From: DATAGF01 sp963813355
Lineage (GTDB): Bacteria > Actinomycetota > Thermoleophilia > Miltoncostaeales > Miltoncostaeaceae
Reading direction: 5' to 3'
DNA length: 64,000 nucleotides
Assembly: GCA_963813355.1 (NCBI GenBank)
Contig: CAWEYS010000022.1
Coordinates: 1-64,000 of the forward strand
In this document: positions 17,214-24,740 of the stretch, piece after piece
How positions within the stretch are numbered: position 1 is the stretch's first letter
Layout of the letters: each line of letters opens with the position of its first letter
Made by a program: the position numbers and the translations under genes
The notes under the pieces: model-generated
The model's database searches: none
What the model was told of the DNA's origin: nothing
What the model saw: only the letters and a program-made list of their open reading frames with translations

Positions 17214-17325
17214 GTCCTGGTCCTCCCCGGAGGTCCACGTATGGCGCGTCCAGGACGGAAAGGCCGTCGCGTTCCGGGAGTTCCAGGGCGACCAGGAGGC
17301 AGAGGACGAGTTCTGGTCATCGTAG
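17214..17325 (+). pseudogene. C-terminal remnant of a SnoaL-like (NTF2-fold) gene
   Basis: The last 35 codons before the stop at 17325 read SPEVHVWRVQDGKAVAFREF, then QGDQEAEDEFW. This is the typical final strand pair of NTF2-fold SnoaL-like proteins. The N-terminal two thirds are missing and replaced by the tRNA 3' fragment. This is consistent with a gene cut by an integration or excision event. Confidence 0.45.
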
Positions 17326-17370
17326 GCACCTCGTAGGGCCGGTGTTCACGTACTCGCGCAAGGGCCAGGC

Positions 17371-17607
17371 TCATCGTGCCTCCTCCGCGATGAGCCGCTC
17401 GCGACAGTCCCACCACGACCAGTCCACGGCGCAGGCATTGACCCAGACGTACTCCGTCAGGTCGCGCGAGGCCCCGCAGAACGGGCAGTAGCGATGTGGG
17501 CCGAGGCCCTTGCCGCGGGCATCCGGGTGGTTGCTCCCGGCCGGGAAGGCCCGGCCGCACTCGAAGCAGTTCAGCGGCAGCCCCTCGGGCGGGTGGATGT
17601 GGGCCAT
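17371..17607 (-). CDS. Small zinc-motif protein (CxxC pairs)
   Basis: A 78-residue protein with two zinc-knuckle-like pairs, CFECGRAFP and CPFCGASRD, 31 residues apart, and a Trp/Cys-rich tail (VNACAVDWSWWDCRERL). A treble-clef or zinc-ribbon fold is likely. ATG 17607 lies one base after the stop of the GIY-YIG-like gene, so the two are co-transcribed. Function unknown. The zinc motif and the nuclease-like neighbour suggest nucleic-acid handling. Confidence 0.62.
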   Translation of the reverse strand: MAHIHPPEGLPLNCFECGRAFPAGSNHPDARGKGLGPHRYCPFCGASRDLTEYVWVNACAVDWSWWDCRERLIAEEAR

Positions 17608-17608
17608 C

Positions 17609-17938
17609 TCAGGTGCCCCCGAAGACGCAGAGGCCACGGGCGCGCAGCTGCTCGGCCAGCTCGGCCTCGGCGGCCTCGGCCTCGCGTCGCGAGCCGTACG
17701 GGCCCCAGGCCTCGTAGAGGTCCGGCCGGAGGCGGATGCCGTGCGCCCGGACGTCCCGCGACGCCCGGTAGCCCGCCTTGTGCTGCTCGAACCGCAGCTC
17801 CGGCGTCAGAGCGCTCTGGCCGACGTAGACGGGTGGGCCGTCGTTCGCGCCGACGCAATCGCGCCTGCGGCAGAGGTCCCGGTCGAGCTCGATGACGTAG
17901 ACGTGGTACAGGGCCGGCGGCGCAGCGCGCGTGGTCAT
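17609..17938 (-). CDS. GIY-YIG-like nuclease domain protein
   Basis: A 109-residue protein. YHVYVIELDRD is strand 1 (GIY equivalent), PPVYVGQSALTPELRFEQHK is the YIG-type strand plus the catalytic-helix Arg (RFEQHK), and GSRREAEAAEAELAEQLRARG is the helix where the catalytic Glu normally sits. This follows the compact single-domain GIY-YIG layout. ATG 17938 overlaps the stop of the upstream gene. Substrate unknown; such stand-alone domains occur in mobile DNA and in small regulatory loci. Confidence 0.72.
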   Translation of the reverse strand: MTTRAAPPALYHVYVIELDRDLCRRRDCVGANDGPPVYVGQSALTPELRFEQHKAGYRASRDVRAHGIRLRPDLYEAWGPYGSRREAEAAEAELAEQLRARGLCVFGGT

Positions 17939-18210
17939 GCGGGCACCGCCGCGAGCTCGTCGGACGTGAACACGACCGGCCGGTCCACGGAGGCGTCCCC
18001 GCGCACGTCCACCTCGTCGTCGGGCAGGTCGCGGTAGAAGAGGTCGGGGTTGCGGAACGTCCAGCGGAACCGGTCGACGAAGGTGAACTCGATGCGGTCC
18101 CTCTCGATCGGCCGCGTCGACGCGATGGTCCCGGCGTAGACGTCCCGGTCCGTGCGGAACCGGACGCGGACGCCGGGACGCATCTGGTCGGCCCGTCGTG
18201 TCTCTCTCAT
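17935..18210 (-). CDS. Small conserved-looking protein of unknown function
   Basis: A 91-residue acidic/basic beta-rich protein beginning MRETRRADQMRPGVRVRFRT, with an SH3-like flavour (VRFRTDRDVYAGTIAST, then EFTFVDRFRWTF). It is the first gene of the three-gene minus-strand unit with the GIY-YIG-like protein (four-base overlap). No family is recognised. ATG 18210 is preceded by GAGGAG. Confidence 0.6.
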   Translation of the reverse strand: MRETRRADQMRPGVRVRFRTDRDVYAGTIASTRPIERDRIEFTFVDRFRWTFRNPDLFYRDLPDDEVDVRGDASVDRPVVFTSDELAAVPA

Positions 18211-18400
18211 GGTTCGATCTCCTCATCGTGTGCCTGCCGGGGTCCCGGTCAGGCCCGTTCCTCACGTACGCGTAAATTGTGGCGCATCGGTGCGGCGCCC
18301 CTCTTCGCCGTCGCTTGGTCAAGCCGCGCGGGACTCCGGCCGAAGTCACCCTCAGGAGTCCGACGCGCCCCGGGCGGCGCGATGACGTGAGGGGTGGTCG

Positions 18401-19108
18401 ATGGTCTGGCGGAAGGGCGCGGCGCTCGGCGCGGTGCTGGCGGCATCGGGGGCGCTGCTCCTGCTCGTCCTCCCCGCCCTGGCCCACGGCGCGACCCTCT
18501 CGGGCGAGGTCACGCGGGTCGTCGACGGCGACACCGTCAAGGTGCGGTCGCGCGGCTTCGAGACCACGGTCCGCCTGATCGGCATCGACACCCCCGAGAC
18601 GCGCGACCCGTCCCAGCCGGTCCAGTGCTTCGGCCCCGAGGCGAGCGCCCGGGCGAAGCGGCTGCTGCCGACGGGGCGCCGCGTGCGCCTGGTGACCGAC
18701 GACACCCAGGACACGCGGGACCGCTACGGCCGCCTCCTGGCGTACGTCTACACGCCCGGGACGTCGGGCCCCACCGGCTCCGTGAACCACCGCATGGTCC
18801 GCGGCGGGTACGCGAAGGTCTACGTCTACGGCGGCGTCCGCTTCCGCTACGCCGACCCGTTCTTCCGGGCCCAGCACCGCGCCCGCGCCGCCCGGCTCGG
18901 GCTGTGGGGAGCGCCCTGCCTCGGCGACGCGGACCGCGGCGTCACGCCGCCGGGCGCCGGCTGCGACCCGAGCTACGCCGGCGCCTGCGTCCCGCTCACC
19001 TCGTCCGACCTGGACTGCGCGGACATCGGACGCCCGGTCCGGGTGGTCGGGTCGGACCGCCACCGCCTGGACGGGGATGGCGACGGCCGGGGGTGCGAGC
19101 GCTCCTGA
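18401..19108 (+). CDS. Secreted thermonuclease-like (SNase) protein with C-terminal excalibur-like motif
   Basis: A 235-residue exported nuclease. A signal peptide of about 28 residues precedes the SNase fold. Active-site residues match: VVDGDTVKV (metal Asp), VRLIGIDTPET (Arg, Asp, Thr, Glu) and RDRYGRLLAYV (second Arg). The last 30 residues end DGDGDGRGCE, a calcium-binding excalibur-type motif with paired cysteines. It should cleave extracellular DNA or RNA in a calcium-dependent way. ATG 18401 follows a GAGGGG site. A strong hairpin after the stop ends transcription. Confidence 0.9.
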   Translation: MVWRKGAALGAVLAASGALLLLVLPALAHGATLSGEVTRVVDGDTVKVRSRGFETTVRLIGIDTPETRDPSQPVQCFGPEASARAKRLLPTGRRVRLVTDDTQDTRDRYGRLLAYVYTPGTSGPTGSVNHRMVRGGYAKVYVYGGVRFRYADPFFRAQHRARAARLGLWGAPCLGDADRGVTPPGAGCDPSYAGACVPLTSSDLDCADIGRPVRVVGSDRHRLDGDGDGRGCERS

Positions 19109-19116
19109 CGCGGGCC

Positions 19117-19136
19117 GCGGGCCCCGAGGGGCCCGC
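19117..19136. terminator. Bidirectional hairpin between convergent genes
   Basis: GCGGGCCCC (19117-19125) and GGGGCCCGC (19128-19136) are perfect complements around a two-base centre. It lies in the 31-base gap between the nuclease gene and the convergent minus-strand gene. Confidence 0.7.
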
Positions 19137-19139
19137 GCC

Positions 19140-19424
19140 TCACATCTTCATGCGCAGGGCGACGTCGTACTTGCCCACCGACGTCCGCGCCCCGGGCGTG
19201 TCCCCGGCCGGCATCGCGTTCAGCACCTCGTCGCCGCTCCGGTAGTCCTCTTCGGTGTCGAAGAAGAGGATCACGACGGACTTCTCGGCCTCCGGGTCGT
19301 GCAGCATGAGCATCTCCGTCGGCCGGAGCCCGTCCGGCGGCTCCCCGTCCTGCACCTCGCGCTTCAGCTCCTCGATGCGGTCCTTCGTGACCCCGTCGAA
19401 CGACACCACCCGTGCGAGCGCCAT
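19140..19424 (-). CDS. Small protein of unknown function (ferredoxin-like, ABM-type possible)
   Basis: A 94-residue soluble protein (VVSFDGVTKDRIEELKREV, MLMLHDPEAEKSVVILFF, DTEEDYRSGDEVLNAM). The beta-alpha-beta pattern and the FFDTEEDY motif resemble dimeric alpha-beta barrel proteins, but similarity is too weak to name a function. ATG 19424 is preceded by GAGAGGAGG. Single gene, convergent with the nuclease gene. Confidence 0.65.
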   Translation of the reverse strand: MALARVVSFDGVTKDRIEELKREVQDGEPPDGLRPTEMLMLHDPEAEKSVVILFFDTEEDYRSGDEVLNAMPAGDTPGARTSVGKYDVALRMKM

Positions 19425-19525
19425 GCGAGCCTCCTCTCGAATCGTGCGCCGAGGGTATGCCCGGCCTCGGACCGTGTCGAGTTCGGACGGCGACGGCCCG
19501 AGGCCCTCACCGACGGCCGCGCGGG

Positions 19526-22313
19526 ATGGTAGAAAGCGGCGTGCCCTGCCCCGGCCCGACGCGCGGCCCCCGTCCGCGGACCCTCGCGTGGATCCTCGGC
19601 GCCGCGGCGGCGGCCATCCTGGCGCTCGGTTTGGCGTCGGCCGCGAGCGCCGCCGAGCCGCCCAACCAGAACGACCCGTGCTCGACCCAGGGCCGCAACA
19701 CCTGCGCGCACACCGGGGTGGGCTCGTACGAGCGATACCGCTACGGCATCCGCTGGTTCGGCGACTACCGGGACGTCGCCCCGGTCGCCGGGCCCACCTT
19801 CTGCACCGACCTGCGGTTCTGGTACCCCAGCCGCGCCTACAAGTTCCGCGAGGTCGCCAACGAGGGCTTCACCAGCCGCGAGGGCAAGGTCCTCTCGACG
19901 GCCACGCAGCGGCGCATGGCCTACGCGCTCTGGAACTACGGCCGCTCGCGGAACCGCGACCAGCAGGCCGCGGTGATGCTGTACGTCCACTCGCTGGTGG
20001 GCGACGGCGCGCCCGGGGAGGTCAACCCGTCGGCGCTCGGCCCCTCGGTCGAAGGGCTCTTCGCCAAGATCAGCCGCGAGTCGGCGCGCCTGCACGGGCC
20101 CTACCGCATCGAGGCCCGGATCTCCCGAGGCCTGACCGCCGGCACCCCGGCGACCGGGACCGTGAAGCTGGTCGCGGCCGGCGGCGCCGCGGTGCCGGAC
20201 GCGGTCATCGAGCTCGACGGCCAGGGGGTGACCGGTCTGCCCGCGAGGGTCCGCACCGGCGACGACGGCGTGGCGGAGCTCAAGTTCACCCCGGCGGCCG
20301 GCAGCCGGGTGAGCATCGAGGCGCGCAGCGAGTCCATCGCCTCCGACCAACCGCGCTTCTTCGCGCCGACCGTCGCCCAGGCCGCCCGCAACGGCCAGCG
20401 CCTGGTCGCGCCCGCCAGCCAGCGCGTGTCGGCCACCGCGACCCAGGTCTCCTCCAAGGCGACGATCGGGATCTCGACGAGCGCCTTCCCGACGAACCTG
20501 CTCGTCGGCCAGGCCAACCGCGACCGCGTCACCGTGACCGGCCTGCCCGAGGGCCGGAGCGTGCCCGTCACCGTGCTGATCCACGGCCCCTTCCGCACCC
20601 GCGAGGCGATCCGGTGCGACGCCGAGCCCGCCTCGCGCGCGAGCTTCACCCTCACGAGGTCGGGCACGGTCGGGACGCCGGTCGCGCGGTTGTCCCGCAC
20701 CGGCTGGTACACGTACCAGCTCGTCATCGCCGGTGACGCGAGCCTGGAGCCCGTCACCACGCCGTGCGGGGTGCCCGCCGAGAGCTTCCGGGTGCAGCGA
20801 CAACCCAAGGTGACGACCAAGGTCAGCTCGGACCGCGTCCGCGCGGGCGACTCGCTGACGGACACCGTCATCGTCGAGGGCCTCGGCGAGGAGAGCGCGA
20901 CCGTGTCGGCCGCCCTCTTCGGCCCCTTCCCGAGCCGCCAGGCCGTCAAGTGCGACGTGCCCCCGCTGTGGACCGGCACGATCGACGCGCGCGGCGACGG
21001 CCAGTACGTCACCGCGCCCGTGAAGCTGCCGTCCGCCGGCTACTACACCTACCGCGAGACCATCGCCGGCAGCGACTTCGTGCGGCCCACCGAGACGGCA
21101 TGCGGCGACGTCCTCGAGACCAGCGTCGCCGTGGGCGCGCCGGCCATCCGCACCCAGATCAGCGCGCAGAGCACGGCGCCGGGCGCCCAGATCACCGACA
21201 CGGCGGTGGTCACCGGGCTCGGGGCGCTGCAGGCGACGGTCAACGTGGAGCTGTGGGGCCCCTACCCGACCCCCGAGGCCATGACCTGCACCGGCACCCC
21301 GTACTGGACCGGCAGCATCGCCGCCAACGGCGACGGCACCTACACGACCCCGCCGGTGACGCTCGACCGGGCGGGCTACTACACGTACCGCGAGTCGATC
21401 GCCGCGACCGAGTACACCGACGCGGTCCAGACCGCCTGCGCCGAGGCGGCCGAGACGACGGTCACCACGGCCCGCCCGGCCATCACGTCGCGCGCCTCGG
21501 CCGAGGTCGTGCGCGCGGGCGACCAGGTCTTCGACAGCCTGCGCCTCGCGGGGGTGGGCAAGACCCCGGTGACCATCCAGATGGAGCTCTTCGGTCCGTT
21601 CGCGACCCGCGCGGCGATGCGCTGCACCGGGCGGGCCGCGTGGCGCGGCGCCGTGCAGGCCGCGGGCGACGGCGTCGTGCGAACCGCCGCGACGGGGCTC
21701 GGCGAGGTGGGCTTCTACACTTACCGGGCGAGCATCGAGCAGACCAACCTGGTGGCGGGGATCCAGACCGAGTGCGGCATCGCCGACGAGACGGCGCTCG
21801 CCGCGCCGGCGGTGCTCACCGGCCGCGGCGATCCCGCCGGCGCCGGGCGCCTGCTGCAGGCGGGGCGCTCGCGGCCGCTGCGCGTGCGGTCGGAGGCGCT
21901 CGGGCTGAACGCGCCGGTGTCGGCCGTGGGCATCGACCTGCCGACGGGGACGGTCAACGTGCCGGTCAACGTCCGTCGCGCCGCCTGGTGGCGCGACGGG
22001 GCCGCTCCGGGCGACGCGACCGGGGCCGTGCTCATCGCGGGCCACATCGACAGCGCCAAGCAGGGGCCCGGGCGCCTTCTTCCGGCTGCAGAGCGCGCGG
22101 GCCGGCGACCGGATCCAGGTCGCCACGGCCAACGGCCGCACCCACGCCTACCGGGTCGTGTCGATGCGGCGCATGCCCAAGGACCGCCTCCCCACCGACA
22201 TCTACTCGCTGCGAGGGCGGGCGCGCCTGGTGCTGGTCACCTGCGGAGGCCGCTTCGACCAGGCCACCGGCCACTACGTCGACAACGTCGTGGTGACCGC
22301 GGTGCCCGCCTGA
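19526..22313 (+). CDS. Large exported protein: thioester-like domain, four 112-residue repeats, class F sortase; frame break near 22068
   Basis: About 928 residues when a single-base insertion in the GGGCGCC run near 22066-22070 is removed. Without that, the frame runs on to 22327 and loses the catalytic Cys. Order: signal peptide (LAWILGAAAAAILALGLASA); residues 45-175 with TFCTDLRFWYP and, later, NRDQQAAVMLYVHSLVGD, which resembles a Cys-Gln thioester adhesin domain; a linker; four repeats with HGPF/FGPF/WGPY/FGPF motifs starting at 20585, 20921, 21257 and 21593, each exactly 336 bases apart; and a class F sortase with GHIDSAKQGPG (His) and, in the shifted frame, LVTCGGRFD (Cys) and YVDNVVV. 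It would be a wall or surface protein carrying its own transpeptidase. Start ATG 19526, or GTG 19541. Confidence 0.8.
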
Positions 22314-22323
22314 GGGTCGCCGC

Positions 22324-22983
22324 GTGACGGCGATCCAGCGCGCGGCGGCGCTGCCGCCGCGCATGCGCGGGGTGCTCCACACCGCCGCCGTCCCCCTCTG
22401 CCTGGCGGCCGGCGTCGTCCTGATCTCCCTGGCGCCGACGGCGGCCTCCCGGACGTCGGCCGCCATCTACGCGGTCTCCGCGGTGGCCCTGTTCGCCGTG
22501 AGCGCCCTCTACCACCTCGGGCGCGGCTCGCCGACCCGGCACCGGCTGCTGAAGCGCCTCGACCACGCGAACATCTACCTGATCATCGCCGGGACCTACA
22601 CGCCCTTCGCGGTCCTGGCGCTCAGCGGGTCGATGCAGACGGCGGTCCTCTGGGCCGTCTGGGGCGGCGCCGCAGCAGGCGTCGCCCTGCACGTGTTCTG
22701 GGTGCGCCCGCCGGTCTGGCTGACGACCCCCCTCTACGTCGGGCTCGGCTGGATCGCGGCCTTCGCCATCCCCGATCTCCTGACCGGGGCGGGCGTCGCC
22801 GCGGTGGTCCTGGCGATCGTCGGGGGCGCCCTCTACACGGCCGGGGGCGTGGTCTACGCCATCAAGTGGCCCGACCCCGCGCCGACCGTCTTCGGCTACC
22901 ACGAGGTCTTCCACGCCCTCACGATCGCCGCGTTCGCCACCCAGTACGTCGCGGTCTCGATGGTCGTGTACGGAGCCGGCTAG
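22324..22983 (+). CDS. Hemolysin III / PAQR-family membrane protein
   Basis: A 219-residue seven-helix membrane protein of the YqfA/hemolysin III (TrhA-PAQR) family. Evidence is ALYHLGRGSPTRHRLLKRLDHANIYLIIAGTYTP (conserved Ser-His and Asp-His zinc ligands), then FGYHEVFHALTIAAFATQY with the final H(x3)H pair. It affects membrane lipid or fluidity homeostasis in better-studied bacteria; true haemolysis is doubtful. GTG 22324 starts 10 bases after the sortase stop. Confidence 0.9.
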   Translation: MTAIQRAAALPPRMRGVLHTAAVPLCLAAGVVLISLAPTAASRTSAAIYAVSAVALFAVSALYHLGRGSPTRHRLLKRLDHANIYLIIAGTYTPFAVLALSGSMQTAVLWAVWGGAAAGVALHVFWVRPPVWLTTPLYVGLGWIAAFAIPDLLTGAGVAAVVLAIVGGALYTAGGVVYAIKWPDPAPTVFGYHEVFHALTIAAFATQYVAVSMVVYGAG

Positions 22984-22992
22984 CTCCGCGAC

Positions 22993-23058
22993 TCACCGCC
23001 AGCAGGAGCGGCGCCAGCAGAGCAGCAGGCCGTTGATCCAGAGCCGCGCGTTCCTCAC
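22993..23058 (-). CDS. Possible 21-residue coupled ORF
   Basis: A GTG at 23058 overlaps the stop of the preceding small membrane protein gene (GTGA) and opens a 21-codon frame rich in Trp, Arg and Cys (NGLLLCWRRSCWR). Only position and coupling support it. Confidence 0.2.
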   Translation of the reverse strand: MRNARLWINGLLLCWRRSCWR

Positions 23059-23255
23059 GCCGGGCGGTTTCGGCCCCCGGCGCCGGACTCCTTGCGCAGC
23101 AGGCGCCACCCCACGATCCCCACGGGCACGGCCAGCCCGAGCGAGACCGACGCGATGACGACGTGGACCGTCACGAACGAGGCGCTGCGGTCGTCGCCCG
23201 CCAGGTTCACCAGCCGGGTGATCCAGACGAAGGCCGTCCACGCGGCGGCCGCCAC
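23055..23255 (-). CDS. Small two-helix membrane protein
   Basis: A 66-residue protein. The first hydrophobic stretch (AAAAWTAFVWITRLVNL) is followed by a short polar loop and VHVVIASVSLGLAVPVGIVGW, then a basic RLLRKE tail. The frame is open further upstream (RRLWGALLVAAAAW), which would complete the first helix, but no ATG, GTG or TTG lies there, so the true start is uncertain. It follows another tiny membrane protein gene by about 30 bases. Function unknown. Such WITRLxN proteins are often seen in actinobacteria. Confidence 0.5.
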   Translation of the reverse strand: MAAAAWTAFVWITRLVNLAGDDRSASFVTVHVVIASVSLGLAVPVGIVGWRLLRKESGAGGRNRPA

Positions 23256-23283
23256 GAGCAGCGCGCCCCAGAGCCTGCGGCGC

Positions 23284-23433
23284 TCAGTCGAAGATGGTCC
23301 CGATGAGGTCGAGGATCCAGGCGAGGATGTAGACCGACAGCACCGCGCCCAGGTAGATGACGATCGAGATCACGATGATCGCGACCACGGCCCCGATCCA
23401 CTTGGCGCCGGTGATGAGGGCGGCGTTGTCCAC
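23284..23433 (-). CDS. Very small (49-residue) hydrophobic membrane protein
   Basis: Too short for most gene finders but well supported. The GTG at 23433 is placed 8 bases after a TAGGCT -10-like box (minus strand, 23442-23447), as in the other leaderless genes here. The product has a short amphipathic start (VDNAALITGAKWIGA) and one long membrane helix region (VVAIIVISIVIYLGAVLSVY) ending AWILDLIGTIFD. No family named. It is first in a unit with the next small membrane protein. Confidence 0.55.
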   Translation of the reverse strand: MDNAALITGAKWIGAVVAIIVISIVIYLGAVLSVYILAWILDLIGTIFD

Positions 23434-23441
23434 CGCGCGGA

Positions 23442-23447
23442 AGCCTA
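23442..23447 (-). promoter_or_regulatory. Leaderless-type -10 box TAGGCT
   Basis: TAGGCT with 8 bases to the GTG at 23433 of the 49-residue membrane protein. Confidence 0.45.
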
Positions 23448-23516
23448 CCCGGCGGCGCCGGCCGCGGGTAGGCGCGTCGTCCTAGAGTGCGCGGACAACG
23501 ATCCCGAGGAGGATGC

Positions 23517-23684
23517 GTGAGCGAGCAGCCCGCGACGTCGTACCAGGCCCGCGACGCCCTGATCGCCGCGATCGCCGCCCAGGCGGCGGCGGCGCCCAAC
23601 GCCACCACGCTGCTGCGCCTGGCCGAGGCCTACGCGTGGGTCGTCGAGCCGGCCCAGCCCCACGGGGGCGGGGAGCGCTCCTAG
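23517..23684 (+). CDS. Small soluble protein of unknown function
   Basis: A 55-residue protein (VSEQPATSYQARDALIAAIA, then AQAAAAPNATTLLRLAEAYA). It looks like one amphipathic helical hairpin, similar to short actinobacterial proteins annotated only as hypothetical. GTG 23517 has a clear GAGGAGG site 5 bases upstream. Its end overlaps the stop of secG on the other strand by four bases. Confidence 0.6.
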   Translation: MSEQPATSYQARDALIAAIAAQAAAAPNATTLLRLAEAYAWVVEPAQPHGGGERS

Positions 23685-23911
23685 AGGGTCTTGGCCAGGA
23701 AGAACGTCGTCAGGAAGAAGACGACCGCGGCCGCGACCGTGATGCGGTCGAGGTTCTTCTCGACGATGGCCGTCGAGCCGCCGTAGGCGCTCGACGAGCC
23801 GCCCACGCCGAAGGCGCCCGAGAGCCCCGCGTCCTTGCCGCTGTGCATCAGCACCAGGAAGACCAGGAGCACCGAGACGATCGCGTGCACGACGATCAGG
23901 ATGGCGGTCAC
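23681..23911 (-). CDS. secG: Preprotein translocase subunit SecG
   Basis: A 76-residue two-helix membrane protein. ILIVVHAIVSVLLVFLVLMHSGKDAGLSGAFG is the canonical SecG helix 1 plus the QxxKGxGL-like loop, followed by a serine/glycine-rich stretch with FGVGGSSSAYGG and helix 2 (VAAAVVFFLTTFFLA). It assists SecYE in protein export. GTG 23911 is preceded at 7 bases by TACCGT (minus strand), so it is probably leaderless. The divergent thioesterase gene shares this promoter region. Confidence 0.9.
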   Translation of the reverse strand: MTAILIVVHAIVSVLLVFLVLMHSGKDAGLSGAFGVGGSSSAYGGSTAIVEKNLDRITVAAAVVFFLTTFFLAKTL

Positions 23912-23918
23912 GGGCGGG

Positions 23919-23928
23919 ACGGTAGCAT
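23919..23928. promoter_or_regulatory. Overlapping divergent -10 boxes for secG and the thioesterase gene
   Basis: ACGGTAGCAT holds TACCGT on the minus strand (23919-23924), 7 bases before the secG GTG. It also holds TAGCAT on the plus strand (23923-23928), 7 bases before an in-frame TTG at 23936. The two boxes share the same TA pair. Confidence 0.5.
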
Positions 23929-23935
23929 GGCCCCC

Positions 23936-24370
23936 TTGGACGACCTGCCCCTCCTGAACCCGCCGGATTTCCCGGACTGCCTCGTCTGCGGGCCGGACAA
24001 CCCGGAGGGGCTCCACCTCCGGATCCACCGCGACGGCACCGACGCCGTCGCCCGCTACACCCCGCGCACGACGCAGATCGGATACCCCGGCCGCGTCCAC
24101 GGCGGGCTGATCGGGATGCTCGTTGACGAGATGCTCGTCTACGCCGGAGCGCCCCACGGCGTCTGGGGCGTGACCGCCAAGGTGCGCTACTGGCTGCGCC
24201 GCCCGATCCCCCTCGGCGCCGAGCTGACCCTGCGCAGCCGCCTGGTGCAGCGCACCGAGCGCGGCTTCCGGGCGGTCGTGTCGATCCACCTCCCGGACGA
24301 CGTCCTCGCCGCCGAGGGCGAGGGCATGTGCGTCATCCGCGAGCCGGCCGCCCTGGCCGCGGCCGAGTAG
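23936..24370 (+). CDS. PaaI/YbgC-like hot-dog thioesterase
   Basis: A 144-residue hot-dog fold protein: LNPPDFPDCLVCGPDNPEGL, then PGRVHGGLIGMLVDEMLVYA, which is the hot-dog helix with the catalytic-type Asp/Glu, and VRYWLRRPIPLGAELTL. It probably hydrolyses an acyl-CoA. I give TTG 23936 as start because it lies 7 bases after TAGCAT, as in other leaderless genes here. An ATG at 23927 is in frame but overlaps that box. The TAG stop doubles as the -10 of the next gene. Confidence 0.8.
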   Translation: MDDLPLLNPPDFPDCLVCGPDNPEGLHLRIHRDGTDAVARYTPRTTQIGYPGRVHGGLIGMLVDEMLVYAGAPHGVWGVTAKVRYWLRRPIPLGAELTLRSRLVQRTERGFRAVVSIHLPDDVLAAEGEGMCVIREPAALAAAE

Positions 24371-24373
24371 CCT
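24368..24373 (+). promoter_or_regulatory. Leaderless-type -10 box TAGCCT overlapping a stop codon
   Basis: The TAG stop of the thioesterase gene is the first half of TAGCCT, with 7 bases to GTG 24381. Confidence 0.45.
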
Positions 24374-24380
24374 GACGGCC

Positions 24381-24740
24381 GTGGAGATCCGCGCGCGCGA
24401 CGCCGCCGAGCCGTTCACCACGGCCGACGGCAGCACCATCCGCTCGCTGCTCGACCGCTCGAACGCCCCCGTCGCGAACCAGAGCCTCGCCGAGGCCACG
24501 ATCGAGGCGGGCGAGGCGACGGTGCGCCATTACCACGGCGGCAGCGAGGAGATCTACTACGTCGTCGAGGGCTCCGGTGAGATGGAGCTGGACGGCGAGC
24601 GCGCGGCCGTGAGCGCGGGGGACGCGATCCTGATCCCGCCCGGGGCGTGGCACCAGATCCGCGCCGACGAGACGGGCCCGCTGCGGCTGCTGTGCGCCTG
24701 CGCTCCCCCCTACCGCCACGAGGACACCTTCTTCTCGTGA
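24381..24740 (+). CDS. Small cupin-domain protein
   Basis: A 119-residue single-domain cupin: RHYHGGSEEIYYVVEGSGEM (metal ligands His, His, Glu of cupin motif 1) and GDAILIPPGAWHQIR (motif 2 with His). It should bind a metal and a small ligand; the reaction is unknown. GTG 24381 lies 7 bases from the TAGCCT box. The stop overlaps the GTG of mqnD (GTGA), so the two are co-translated. Confidence 0.85.
   Translation: MEIRARDAAEPFTTADGSTIRSLLDRSNAPVANQSLAEATIEAGEATVRHYHGGSEEIYYVVEGSGEMELDGERAAVSAGDAILIPPGAWHQIRADETGPLRLLCACAPPYRHEDTFFS

Larger units (their letters stand above)
16765..17370. other. Gene-poor stretch with tRNA fragment and truncated gene tail
   Basis: Contains the tRNA-Leu-like 3' fragment (17131-17179) and directly after it the tail of a SnoaL-like gene (about 17214-17325). 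The rest (16765-17130) shows no gene. CAGCCCCGCGT is repeated in tandem around 17030-17055. Confidence 0.5.

Noticed and set aside
19412..19525. Extended N-terminus of the sortase protein
   Set aside because: The extra 38 residues lie before the signal peptide and overlap the divergent gene's start; ATG 19526 or GTG 19541 is more sensible.
24587..24736. Earlier starts for mqnD
   Set aside because: The frame is open upstream inside the cupin gene, but GTG 24737 overlaps the cupin stop and gives the exact family start.
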